In this document: positions 51,919-60,067 of the stretch, one piece after another
How the letters are laid out: the number at the start of each line of letters is the position of its first letter
Numbering within the stretch: the stretch's first letter is position 1
Source of the DNA: Metallumcola ferriviriculae
GTDB taxonomy: Bacteria > Bacillota > JADQBR01
Direction: 5' to 3'
Length of the DNA stretch: 64,000 bases
NCBI RefSeq assembly: GCF_035573695.1
Contig: NZ_CP121694.1
Span: 2,766,501-2,830,500 of the forward strand
Translations under genes and position numbers: made by a program
Notes under the pieces: model-generated
Database searches by the model: none
What the model was told of the DNA's origin: nothing
Seen by the model: the letters and a program-made list of their open reading frames with translations, nothing else

Positions 51919-51934
51919 TGCAATACCCGTGCCA
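51919..51934 (-). promoter_or_regulatory. sigma-54 promoter of the liv-hydrolase operon
   Basis: Minus strand TGGCACGGGTATTGCA: exact consensus TGGCACG and TTGCA with a four-base gap. The predicted start near 51908 leaves a 26-base leader with the livK ribosome binding site. Confidence 0.92.
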
Positions 51935-52013
51935 TTTGAGTAAGGTAATTTTCCCTGTAATATAGCTTTTTAATCACTATTTTTAGAATAATTTGAGTCA
52001 TTTTGAATTCTTG

Positions 52014-52114
52014 AGTCGACTTCGATACACTTCGATGCGATTTCGACGCACCAACTTGTCCTTATAATTGCGCGTTATTTTTGTACTATCCGTCTCTTTA
52101 ACCAACATCGCATC
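52014..52114. promoter_or_regulatory. candidate activator-binding region upstream of the liv operon
   Basis: CGACTTCGATACACTTCGAT then GCGATTTCGACGCA contains TTCGA three times in 26 bases. GATGCGAT (52034-52041) recurs inverted as ATCGCATC (52107-52114). The distance from the sigma-54 promoter (about 100-180 bases) suits enhancer sites for the activator at 54.1-55.5 kb. Confidence 0.4.
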
Positions 52115-52158
52115 AAAAATGTAGACTTTATTTGAATTATCTGATATCTTTAAATATA

Positions 52159-54061
52159 ATGATTCCCCTGCAAAAACCCCTAAAAAAAGGTCTTAAAAAG
52201 GAAGATTTTACCCCCTTCGCGTCGAAGTAATAATGGTAGAAACCATTGGTAGGTCTACACTTGAGGCGAAGGGGCGTGCAAAGAATGTTTAGAAAAAACG
52301 ATGGTCATTTGCAGGAAGAATTGTTCAGTCACTATCAAACCATGAACCCTAAAATAGCTAAAATGCTGAAAGATACCTGGGCACCGATTTTTTATGAGCA
52401 TGTCTTTTGTAAAATAGATGAAGAAGTGTTTGCTCCACTTTACTGTTTTGATAACGGCAGGCCTAATTTCCCGGTAAATATCCTTTTATCATTGGAATTA
52501 ATAAAGAATATGTTCGACTACACAGATGAAGAAATCTTAGAACAATTCTATTTCAATTATCAGGTAATCTACGCTTTAGGTATCAAAAATATTGGCGAAA
52601 TATACTTTGCTGAACGCACCCTGTATGAATTTAGAGAACGCCTCGTCAACTACGTTAAGGAACACCCCGATGAAGAAGAAATCATGTTTAAGCAGTTTGA
52701 AATCTTAACTCGGCATTTCATCGATAAAGCCAATATTAAAACAGACGAACAAAGAATGGACTCAACCTATGTTACCCCTAATATTAAAAGAGCTGGAAGG
52801 TTATCCCTTGCTTATGATTTTTTAGAAAAAGCCGTGAAAGCAATACCTCAAAAACATTTAAGCAACTCACTAAAAGAAGTACTGGAGCCTTCCTTCAAGA
52901 CCAAACTGCTGTTTAAAACCAAGGCCAGTAAGATAAATGCCAAGCTTGAGACAGTACTCATACTTTGTACAGAAATTTATGACCTCGCTAAAGCAAAACA
53001 ACTAACTTCAAAAGAGGAAATCAAACTGTTAGCTCGTTTTCTCAATGAACAAGCACATTATGATACAGAAAAGAAAGTCTGGGTGCCCGAAGATAATAAA
53101 GAAATTTCTTCCGCATCCATGCAGTCTGCCCATGATACGGACGCTACCTTTAGAAATAAAAACGGTAAGACGAACCAAGGCTATGTTGTTAATCTAGCTG
53201 AAACATGTTCGAAAGATAATCCGGTGCAGCTAATTACAGATTACGATCTGGATGTCAATATAAAAAGCGATACAGAACTGGCACGAAAACGTGTAGATAC
53301 TATCAAGAAAAATACTGATGTTACTGACCTCTACGTAGATGGCGGCTATTACGGCGAAGAAACAATTAACAAAGCTGATGAAGCAGAAGTCAAACTGCAT
53401 TTTACAGACATGACCGGCAGGAAAAGTACCAGTAACAAATTACCTCTGACAAACTTCAACTTCAATGAAGAACATGAGGTGGAAAAATGTCCTGCAGGTA
53501 AAATACCACTTCGAAGCGACTATAGTAAGAAATCTAAAAGTACAACGACCCATTTTGAGAAGTCAGAATGCCTTTATTGCCCCATAAGAGAGCATTGTCC
53601 CGTAAAGCCGCAGAAAAAATCAATGGTACTGAGAGCCAGTAAAAAAGCAATACTAGCAGCCAACACCCGCCAAGAAATTTCAAAAAAGGAAATACGACGT
53701 GAAAACACCAGTAAAAGGGCTGCCATAGAGGGTACCAACTCTGCAATTAAAAGGGGCCAAGGTGCTAACAAACTTAGAGTAAGAGGCCTGATCAAATGTC
53801 AGTTACAAATTGGCCTCAAGGTAATTGGTCATAACTTCAAACAATTTTCCCGAGCAATGAATAAGCCTAAACCAAAAGGCAGGGAAGTGGTGTGTCCAAT
53901 GTAGAGCAAAACACAGTGAAAACAAGGATTTATTGATGTATATGTACATCATATACCTGAAAAAATCCGGCTTTGAGGTAACTAAACAAAAAATGAGCTT
54001 ATTTTAAATTCTCCCAAGGGGTTAATAGGGGGTAATCACTCCCTTTCAGCAGGGGAATCAT
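52159..54061 (+). mobile_element. IS1182-family insertion sequence, complete
   Basis: About 1.9 kb bounded by 13-bp perfect inverted repeats ATGATTCCCCTGC (52159-52171) and GCAGGGGAATCAT (54049-54061), with a possible ATA duplication outside each end. An inner inverted pair CCCCTTCGC/GCGAAGGGG brackets the region before the transposase start. One intact transposase gene is inside. It is inserted in the spacer between the liv operon promoter and the sigma-54 activator. Confidence 0.85.
52285..53904 (+). CDS. IS1182-family transposase
   Basis: 539 residues from MFRKNDGHLQEELFSHYQTM. N-terminal DUF772-type domain (RPNFPVNILLSLELIKNMFD, ALGIKNIGEIYFAERTLYEF). DDE catalytic core: first Asp in DEQRMDSTYVTPNIK, second in VTDLYVDGGYYGEETINKAD, Glu in RAAIEGTNSAIKRGQGANKL. 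A Cys cluster CLYCPIREHCPV lies before the Glu, as is usual in this family. The frame opens 13 codons earlier, but those codons overlap the inner hairpin. The frame is intact, so the element may be active. Confidence 0.93.
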   Translation: MFRKNDGHLQEELFSHYQTMNPKIAKMLKDTWAPIFYEHVFCKIDEEVFAPLYCFDNGRPNFPVNILLSLELIKNMFDYTDEEILEQFYFNYQVIYALGIKNIGEIYFAERTLYEFRERLVNYVKEHPDEEEIMFKQFEILTRHFIDKANIKTDEQRMDSTYVTPNIKRAGRLSLAYDFLEKAVKAIPQKHLSNSLKEVLEPSFKTKLLFKTKASKINAKLETVLILCTEIYDLAKAKQLTSKEEIKLLARFLNEQAHYDTEKKVWVPEDNKEISSASMQSAHDTDATFRNKNGKTNQGYVVNLAETCSKDNPVQLITDYDLDVNIKSDTELARKRVDTIKKNTDVTDLYVDGGYYGEETINKADEAEVKLHFTDMTGRKSTSNKLPLTNFNFNEEHEVEKCPAGKIPLRSDYSKKSKSTTTHFEKSECLYCPIREHCPVKPQKKSMVLRASKKAILAANTRQEISKKEIRRENTSKRAAIEGTNSAIKRGQGANKLRVRGLIKCQLQIGLKVIGHNFKQFSRAMNKPKPKGREVVCPM

Positions 54062-54113
54062 ATAATTAATAATAAAAATTTTATGAAAATAGCTATTTTT
54101 AGGGGGGCTTCTC

Positions 54114-55511
54114 ATTTTTTCGACACTTCAAAACCTAAACCTAGATTTCTTTAATGACATTCTAAACAATATTTCTGATGCAATATACATATCCGACAGT
54201 GAAGGAAATACTCTTTGGATTAATAATGCTAGTCAAAATTTAATAGGCAGGCCTAAATCAGAGCTAATTGGAAAAAATGTTAAAGAATTAGAAGCGAAAG
54301 GCGTTTTTAACCCCTCTGCCACCCGCCTGGCATTAGAAGCCGGGAAAACAGTCACAACTATTCAAACTCTAAATGGCCTTAATTTTCTGGTTACCGGTCA
54401 TTTGATCAACGATAGAAACGGAAAAATAAAACTGATTATGGCGCATTCGCGAGATATTACTGAAGCGGTAAGAACCACTTCCCAATTAGAAAAAACAGAA
54501 ATTTTGTTGAAGCGTTACGCCCAAGAAATTCGTAATATGAAATTAACAAGTAACCAAGCTGACGAGGCCAATCCCTTTATTGGTAAAAGCCGCGAATATT
54601 CTACCTTAATAGACTTAATTAAAAGAGTCTCTGCCGTTGATACTACGGTTTTAATTACCGGGGAGACCGGTGTAGGTAAAAATAATATTGCTAAGTACAT
54701 ACATCAGTTAAGCGAACGCCATAATGAAGCTTTTGTTCACGTGAATTGCGGCGCACTTCCCGAACCTTTAATAGAATCGGAGTTATTCGGTTATAAAAAA
54801 GGGGCTTTCACCGGCGCAAACAGCACAGGCAAAACCGGATTAGTGGCTATGGCGGATAAAGGCACCCTTCTTCTAGATGAAATCGGTGAACTGCCTCTTT
54901 CTCTCCAGGTAAAATTATTACAATTTCTCCAGGACAAGACCTATCTTCCGGTTGGGGACACCAAAGTATGCTCAGCGGACGTTCGAGTAATTGCCACTAC
55001 CAACCGAGACCTTACCGATATGATTAAAGCAGGTGCATTCCGTTCAGACCTGTTTTACCGTTTAGATGTTTTATCAATAAAAGTACCTCCTTTATGTGAA
55101 CGGAAAGACGATATTTTCCCCCTGCTTTATCATTACTTAAAAAAATTTAACAGTCATTATGGGCAAAAAAGAAAATTCAAACCTGAAGTATTGGATATTC
55201 TATACAACTATGATTGGCCCGGTAATATCCGCGAACTAGAAAATTTAGTAGAGCGTTTAGTAATTACTTCCCTGAATGAAGAAATATCAGCCTATGACCT
55301 CCCTGAAAAATTTCAGAACAGGGAACAAGAAGCTGTTAATATTGAATTAAAAAAAGGCGAAACCTTACCGGAAATCTTGGAACAGTTAGAAAGAAAGACG
55401 ATTGAAAATGCATATCTCACATATAAGACTACAAGAAAAACTGCAAAAGCACTGGGAATTACACAATCGTCACTGATGAGACGTTTAAAGAAATATGGTT
55501 TGTCAAAGTAA
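54114..55511 (+). CDS. sigma-54-dependent activator with one PAS domain, 5' end just beyond IS1182
   Basis: About 465 residues. PAS domain (about 10-115: ILNNISDAIYISDSEGNTLW, IGRPKSELIGKNVKELEAKG), AAA+ domain (LITGETGVGKNNIAKYIHQL, GAFTGAN loop, LLDEIGELPLSLQVKLLQFL) and Fis-type HTH (RKTAKALGITQSSLMRRL). The reading frame opens at 54093, only 32 bases beyond the IS end, and has no ATG, GTG or TTG before codon 90. AGGGGGG stands 6 bases before an ATT (54114) that would start the PAS domain. Alternatively, the ATG at 54083 would be in frame if one T of a T6 run were deleted. Probably the regulator of the liv operon, separated from it by the insertion. Confidence 0.85.
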   Translation: MFSTLQNLNLDFFNDILNNISDAIYISDSEGNTLWINNASQNLIGRPKSELIGKNVKELEAKGVFNPSATRLALEAGKTVTTIQTLNGLNFLVTGHLINDRNGKIKLIMAHSRDITEAVRTTSQLEKTEILLKRYAQEIRNMKLTSNQADEANPFIGKSREYSTLIDLIKRVSAVDTTVLITGETGVGKNNIAKYIHQLSERHNEAFVHVNCGALPEPLIESELFGYKKGAFTGANSTGKTGLVAMADKGTLLLDEIGELPLSLQVKLLQFLQDKTYLPVGDTKVCSADVRVIATTNRDLTDMIKAGAFRSDLFYRLDVLSIKVPPLCERKDDIFPLLYHYLKKFNSHYGQKRKFKPEVLDILYNYDWPGNIRELENLVERLVITSLNEEISAYDLPEKFQNREQEAVNIELKKGETLPEILEQLERKTIENAYLTYKTTRKTAKALGITQSSLMRRLKKYGLSK

Positions 55512-55581
55512 TACTGCCGATATCACAAAGATAAACTCGCCAAACGTGATTACCTCTTTTGTTGGCCTATCAAAGATAAAG

Positions 55582-55620
55582 AAAAAAACGTTTCCACTAA
55601 AAATTCAGGAAACGTTTTTA
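55582..55620. terminator. bidirectional terminator between the activator and PNPOx genes
   Basis: AAAACGTTTCC and GGAAACGTTTT form an 11-bp stem with a 12-base loop, flanked by A on one side and T on the other. Convergent genes end at 55511 and 55638. Confidence 0.85.
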
Positions 55621-55637
55621 CAATTATCGGAGCCGGA

Positions 55638-56111
55638 TTACAAATGACCTTTCCCAGAAATATGCTCAATGTTAATTACTATGACCGCAGATTTTTTTAC
55701 CTTTTCTTTTAGCAACCGGTCAACTGGCTTTTTACTGTACTTTTCAGCCAACAGCGTTAAGAAATGCTGTTTTTTTTCTTCATCTAATATAACTTCTGCA
55801 TGCCCAAACACCATTACACTGGCATAACGCGTGGTGTAATTACAAGGTTCTTCCGCTTCTTTGATTTCTTCCACAATATCTACTTCAAAACACACCTGGG
55901 CATGGTTTTCTATGTTGTCCAGCTTATTACCTTTTAAGGCGGAATGAAGAATAATCTTATTTTTATCAAAATAATAATGCAGGGGCGTAATCAAAGGATA
56001 GCCATTCCTCCCGTAGGTCCCTAAACGGCCTACTAAACCTTTCATCAATAATAATTGCGCCTTTTCATTTGACATTTCTTTATCCTGTCTGCGCATTGGT
56101 ACAAAAACCAT
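55638..56111 (-). CDS. pyridoxamine 5'-phosphate oxidase-like (FMN-binding) protein
   Basis: 157 residues. The split-barrel flavin fold is suggested by VGRLGTYGRNGYPLITPLHY, DKNKIILHSALKGNKLDNIE, VCFEVDI and TTRYASVMVFGHAEVILDEE. This is the NimA/5-nitroimidazole-resistance type of the family, not PdxH. Such proteins bind FMN or haem and may reduce small molecules. AAAGGAGG lies 7 bases before the ATG. Monocistronic, converging on the sigma-54 activator. Confidence 0.85.
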   Translation of the reverse strand: MVFVPMRRQDKEMSNEKAQLLLMKGLVGRLGTYGRNGYPLITPLHYYFDKNKIILHSALKGNKLDNIENHAQVCFEVDIVEEIKEAEEPCNYTTRYASVMVFGHAEVILDEEKKQHFLTLLAEKYSKKPVDRLLKEKVKKSAVIVINIEHISGKGHL

Positions 56112-56464
56112 TGTTTCACCTCCTTTACATTACGAATATAATGGTTGGTTGAATAAGACGCAGTTTGCTTTTCTTGGCAATAGCTGCGCCATCCACCTAC
56201 CCTTTTAAGCTCTTGCAAGTTATATGCCATTTCTACAGTATCCTACAGGCATCTAGGAAAAAAAGAGGCCAGCAAAATCCGGCCATATTTAAATTTAAAA
56301 TTTTCTAAACCAACTGGCTTTAACAGATGAGGAAATTACATAATTAGCTTTTTTTACAATCTCCTCAAAAAATATCCAGCGGCAGCATTGCTATCCGTAT
56401 GCTTTTTAACCAAAGTTTAGCGTTCAGGCAATATTAATACCTATTGAATTGCTAAATTTTTCCT
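56112..56464. other. intergenic with weak hairpin
   Basis: No gene supported. A GGCC/GGCC hairpin at 56268-56284 followed on the minus strand by TCTTTTTTT may be a weak terminator for glutamate dehydrogenase, about 180 bases beyond its stop. Confidence 0.4.
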
Positions 56465-57760
56465 CTAGGCCAAGCTAATCTTACGCTCTTTCTCCACTTT
56501 GGGCGCTTCTCCCAACCAGCCGCGCACTCGCATAGCCTCACTGACACGGGCAATGGCCACCATGTAAGCGGCGGTACGCATGTCGATATCTTTTCGACTT
56601 CTGTACATCTGATATACCTCGTCAAAAGCGCGTACCATCATGGCTTCTAACTTACCATTCACCTCTTCTTCGGTCCAGTAATAACCCATATTATTTTGTA
56701 CCCATTCAAAGTATGACACGGTCACACCACCGGCATTAGCTAATATATCAGGCAGAACCAGCACACCTTTATTGGTAAGTATTCTGTCTGCGCCGGGAGT
56801 GGTGGGACCATTGGCCGCCTCGCCGATTATTTTCGCCTTAACCTTGGGAGCAATTTCTTCAGTAATCTGGTTTTCCAGAGCAGCAGGGATCAGGATGTCA
56901 CAAGGCATTGTTAATAACTCAGCGTTGGTAATATGTCTGCTGCCGGGATAATGTGCGACGCTTCCGGTTTCCTTTTTATATTCCTCTAACTTTTGGGTGT
57001 TAAGTCCTTTAGAACTGTATGCCCCGCCTGTAGAGTCAACTACTGCAACGATCTTGCAGCCCAAGTCCTGAAGCAATTCAGCCACAATACTGCCTGCGTT
57101 GCCATAACCCTGCACTGCAACGGTAGCATCTTTTAGGTCGAGACCAATAGCTTTTGCCGCCTCACGTACTGTAAAGCTGCACCCTCTGGCAGTAGCCTCA
57201 TTGCGCCCGGCAGACCCGCCCACAATTAAAGGCTTACCGGTGATAACTCCGAATTCATTATGTCCCTTGTATTTGGAGAACTCATCCATCATCCAGGCCA
57301 TTACCTGAGCGTTAGTATAAACATCCGGGGCAGGCACGTCTTTTTCTGCTCCCAGGATAGGGGATACTGCTCGAATGTACTCCCGACTAAGCCGCTGTAT
57401 CTCCCGATCAGACATTTCCTTCGGATTACAGATTACCCCGCCTTTGGCACCGCCGTAGGGCAGACCTAGTACGGCACATTTAAAAGTCATCCACAATGCT
57501 AACGCCCTGACTTCATCCAGAGTAACGCCAGGATGAAAGCGAATGCCGCCTTTAAGAGGTCCCAAAGCATAGTTATGCTGCACGCGGTAACCGGTAAACA
57601 CTTTAACACTACCGTCATCCATCTCTACCGGTACGGCCACCGTAAGTTCCCGCACCGGTTGGCGTAAGATATCCAGCACCGTAGAAGATAAACCCAAAGT
57701 TTTAACTGCCAACCCTATTTGCTCTTGCGCTATTTGGTAACTGTTCAACTGTTTATTCAT
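56465..57760 (-). CDS. gdhA: glutamate dehydrogenase (Glu/Leu/Phe/Val family)
   Basis: 431 residues: GPLKGGIRFHPGVTLDEVRA, LALWMTFKCAVLGLPYGGAK then GGVICNP with the catalytic Lys, [20 protein letters not shown] (catalytic Asp), and the Rossmann segment ATVAVQGYGNAGSIVAELLQ. It interconverts glutamate and 2-oxoglutarate + NH3, recycling 2-oxoglutarate for the aminotransferases in this window. AAAGGAG stands 10 bases before the ATG. It has its own sigma-54 promoter, unusual for a GDH, pointing to a catabolic role. A 110-bp relic of a related gene lies at 36.8 kb. Confidence 0.95.
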   Translation of the reverse strand: MNKQLNSYQIAQEQIGLAVKTLGLSSTVLDILRQPVRELTVAVPVEMDDGSVKVFTGYRVQHNYALGPLKGGIRFHPGVTLDEVRALALWMTFKCAVLGLPYGGAKGGVICNPKEMSDREIQRLSREYIRAVSPILGAEKDVPAPDVYTNAQVMAWMMDEFSKYKGHNEFGVITGKPLIVGGSAGRNEATARGCSFTVREAAKAIGLDLKDATVAVQGYGNAGSIVAELLQDLGCKIVAVVDSTGGAYSSKGLNTQKLEEYKKETGSVAHYPGSRHITNAELLTMPCDILIPAALENQITEEIAPKVKAKIIGEAANGPTTPGADRILTNKGVLVLPDILANAGGVTVSYFEWVQNNMGYYWTEEEVNGKLEAMMVRAFDEVYQMYRSRKDIDMRTAAYMVAIARVSEAMRVRGWLGEAPKVEKERKISLA

Positions 57761-57816
57761 GTTATTACCACTCCTTTAAACAAATTTCCTCTTTGTAGAG
57801 GTTTAATAAATATAAT

Positions 57817-57832
57817 CGCAAAGTCTGTGCCA
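57817..57832 (-). promoter_or_regulatory. sigma-54 promoter of glutamate dehydrogenase
   Basis: Minus strand TGGCACAGACTTTGCG: perfect -24 and TTGC at -12. The leader would be about 45 bases. Confidence 0.88.
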
Positions 57833-57856
57833 AGTTATCAAAAATTTCGAAAATTA

Positions 57857-57887
57857 ACACAAACCCTTGGGATTAAAGGGTTTGTGT
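57857..57887. promoter_or_regulatory. 10-bp inverted repeat upstream of the gdhA promoter
   Basis: ACACAAACCC and GGGTTTGTGT, perfect, with an 11-base spacer, beginning 25 bases upstream of the -24 box. No T run follows. It may be an operator or enhancer, although it is close for a sigma-54 enhancer. Confidence 0.5.
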
Positions 57888-58102
57888 GCACCGTATTCTG
57901 TATTCAACTTTTAGCAGCTTTGTTTCAAAATGCTCCTGTGCATCTTTTTGTTTGCTTATTTATATGGCAGCCCGCTGTTATCCTTAGTCTCAACCTCCTA
58001 GTAATTAATGCAGCCTCCACTCGCCTTTCATGCGTTTGTACATCTTATTATCTATTCCCCTCAGGTCTTTTGCGGAGTCTGAAACTTTATTGCCTTTGCT
58101 TG
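57888..58102. other. intergenic, no supported gene
   Basis: Pyrimidine-rich on the plus strand. An open frame extends across it from inside gdhA but encodes a Leu/Cys-rich sequence with no signals. Nothing else seen. Confidence 0.4.
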
Positions 58103-58133
58103 TTACTTATTGGTGTCAGACACCAATAAGTAA
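58103..58133. repeat. 31-bp perfect palindrome (variant REP class)
   Basis: TTACTTATTGGTGTC, a central A, and GACACCAATAAGTAA. It shares the TGGTGTCAG(A/G)CACC core with the 45-bp family but has different arms, lacking the CTTGACAAAA segment. It lies just before the AOR terminator. Confidence 0.8.
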
Positions 58134-58163
58134 CACCTGATTACCAAAACTTATATTTTCTGA

Positions 58164-58190
58164 TAAAAAAAGCCGGGCGCAAAGCCCGGC
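58164..58190 (-). terminator. terminator of the AOR gene
   Basis: GCCGGGC and GCCCGGC with a 5-base loop followed by seven T on the minus strand, about 45 bases after the stop. Confidence 0.9.
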
Positions 58191-58236
58191 AAAATCCATA
58201 AAATCTATTAAAATTTTATGGAGGATGGTAGCAATT

Positions 58237-59997
58237 TTAAACAGTGAAATCCTTGGGGACACCCTGCTCATCCCAGTTACGGATGTTGTAGTAATCGTCC
58301 AGCATAGTGTCCAGAGCCTCACGGGTAATGGTTTTTCCGTGGGGTTCCAATGGTTCATCGAAGAATCGCTTAGGTAAAGTGTCATCTGATTTGGTAAAAC
58401 CGCAATCAAGGTTAAAGCGGCGGGTTAAGCTGACTACTTCATTACCCATGTTTTCAAGTTCCTCAACGCTGTATTCCACTCCGGTTACTGCCTTAATCAT
58501 CTTCTGCAGGTTTTCCCACTGGATCAAATCACGGAAGAATGTGCAGTAAATCATGGTATTAAATACGGTGAGGCGATTTTCAAACTGGATATATAAATCC
58601 GCCTTACCATCGGTTGTATCGCGGTCAATCATGCCGGCCAATTCAGGCTTATAGAATGTCGCCCTAAGATGGCATGCACCTCGGGCGGAAGTAGCATACC
58701 CTAAGCCCACTCCTTTAAGCACTCTGGGATCGTAACCGGCTGGTTCCAAGCCCTTGACGTGAATCGCCCGCTCCGCCATCCCTAATTTCGGAGCTGCGAC
58801 CTTGATGCCGTCCGCTAAAACATCACCTAACCCATTTCGGCCAGCAATGTCCATAAGCATCTTCGCTACCTGATCGGCATTGCCAAACTCTAACTTTTCC
58901 TCTATCAAGCCCCGCCGGGAAGCATCAATAGCCATGGCGACCATGTTGCCGCCAGTAATTGTATCCATACCCAACCGGTCGCAAATGTCGTTAAAGTATA
59001 GGATTTCTGCCGGATCATCAATAGTGCATAGACCGCCAAAAGAGTAAATAGTTTCGTATTCAGGTCCTTCCACGGTTAACCCCTTATGTCTTCCTTCCTT
59101 TACCGTGGTTTTCTTACCACAAGCCATAGGACAGTGAGGACAGGCTTTGGGTTTAAATTCGAAGTTATCCTTATATGCATCACCGCTAATCGCTTCCCAG
59201 TTATCCAGGGTTCCCTTGGACCAATATTTAGTGGGAAAAGCCTGCGCATTGTTTAAGGCCGCGACCATCACCGGCGTGCCGTAATTACGGTAGGCATCGA
59301 CACCGGCATTATCCTTTGTTTTATCCCGGATATCCTTAATGGCTTCTTTAAGAAGGTTCTCATCGGCAATGGGCGCCTTACTGCTGCCGAAAAATACGAT
59401 GCCTTTTACCTTCTTGCTGCCAAGCACTGCACCCATTCCGGTACGCCCGGCAGAACGCCAATAGTTATTTTCAAGACAGGCAAAACGCACCAGATTCTCG
59501 CCGGCAGGACCGATAACCACAGTTTCTGCTCCCTGAGGGGCAGTTTCTTTTAAGGCATCTTCGGTGGCGTAGGTATCCTTCCCCCACAGGTCTTCTGCGG
59601 GATGAAACTTAATGTCCTGGTCCGAGATTTCGAGATATATCGGTGTGACACTCTCTCCTTCAATAATCACCGCATCATAACCGGTACGCTTAAGAGCAGG
59701 CCCCAACTTACCGCCACCGTAGGACTCAGCGTAGCCGCCGGTTAGAGGTGATTTGCTGAAAACACCATAGCGGGCAGCCCCAAGCAGCCCTGTATCACAC
59801 GCAGGTCCGGTGGTAAATATCAGCTTATTCTCCGTACCTAAGGGGTCACACTTGGCGGGAACATTCTTCAATAATAGGTAGCTCCCCAATCCCTTTCCAC
59901 CGAGGAAGCGCTGTAACACCTCTTCGGGGATTTCTTCTATTTTAAACGACTGGTCAGTGACATTTATTCGCAGCAGCCTTTGATAAAAACCTTTCAC
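58237..59997 (-). CDS. aor: tungsten aldehyde:ferredoxin oxidoreductase
   Basis: 586 residues of the AOR family. The N-terminal half binds the bis-pterin: FLGGKGLGSYLLLKNVPAK, FTTGPACDTGLLGAARYGVF, GPAGENLVRFACLENNYWRS then AGRTGMGAVLGSKKVKGIVF. Four-iron cluster Cys286, Cys289 and Cys293 are in CPHCPMAC, with a fourth Cys near the end (NLDCGFTK). DPRVLKGVGLGYATSARGAC precedes HLRATF. It oxidises aldehydes to acids with ferredoxin, for example aldehydes from amino-acid degradation, or runs in reverse. A sigma-54 activator lies directly upstream and glutamate dehydrogenase downstream. Confidence 0.95.
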   Translation of the reverse strand: MKGFYQRLLRINVTDQSFKIEEIPEEVLQRFLGGKGLGSYLLLKNVPAKCDPLGTENKLIFTTGPACDTGLLGAARYGVFSKSPLTGGYAESYGGGKLGPALKRTGYDAVIIEGESVTPIYLEISDQDIKFHPAEDLWGKDTYATEDALKETAPQGAETVVIGPAGENLVRFACLENNYWRSAGRTGMGAVLGSKKVKGIVFFGSSKAPIADENLLKEAIKDIRDKTKDNAGVDAYRNYGTPVMVAALNNAQAFPTKYWSKGTLDNWEAISGDAYKDNFEFKPKACPHCPMACGKKTTVKEGRHKGLTVEGPEYETIYSFGGLCTIDDPAEILYFNDICDRLGMDTITGGNMVAMAIDASRRGLIEEKLEFGNADQVAKMLMDIAGRNGLGDVLADGIKVAAPKLGMAERAIHVKGLEPAGYDPRVLKGVGLGYATSARGACHLRATFYKPELAGMIDRDTTDGKADLYIQFENRLTVFNTMIYCTFFRDLIQWENLQKMIKAVTGVEYSVEELENMGNEVVSLTRRFNLDCGFTKSDDTLPKRFFDEPLEPHGKTITREALDTMLDDYYNIRNWDEQGVPKDFTV

Positions 59998-60022
59998 AGT
60001 ATGCCTCCTTCACAATTTTTTC

Positions 60023-60067
60023 AATAACTTGACAAAAAGGTGCCTGACACCATTTTGTCAAGTTATT
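60023..60067 (-). repeat. REP-like palindrome, copy 9
   Basis: Full 45-bp copy filling most of the gap between the sigma-54 activator and AOR genes; it supplies the TAA stop (60058-60060) of the activator. Confidence 0.92.

Noticed and set aside
57719-58129. 136-codon plus-strand frame upstream of gdhA
   Set aside because: Overlaps the gdhA start, its promoter and the dyad; Leu/Cys-rich translation of pyrimidine-rich DNA without a start signal.
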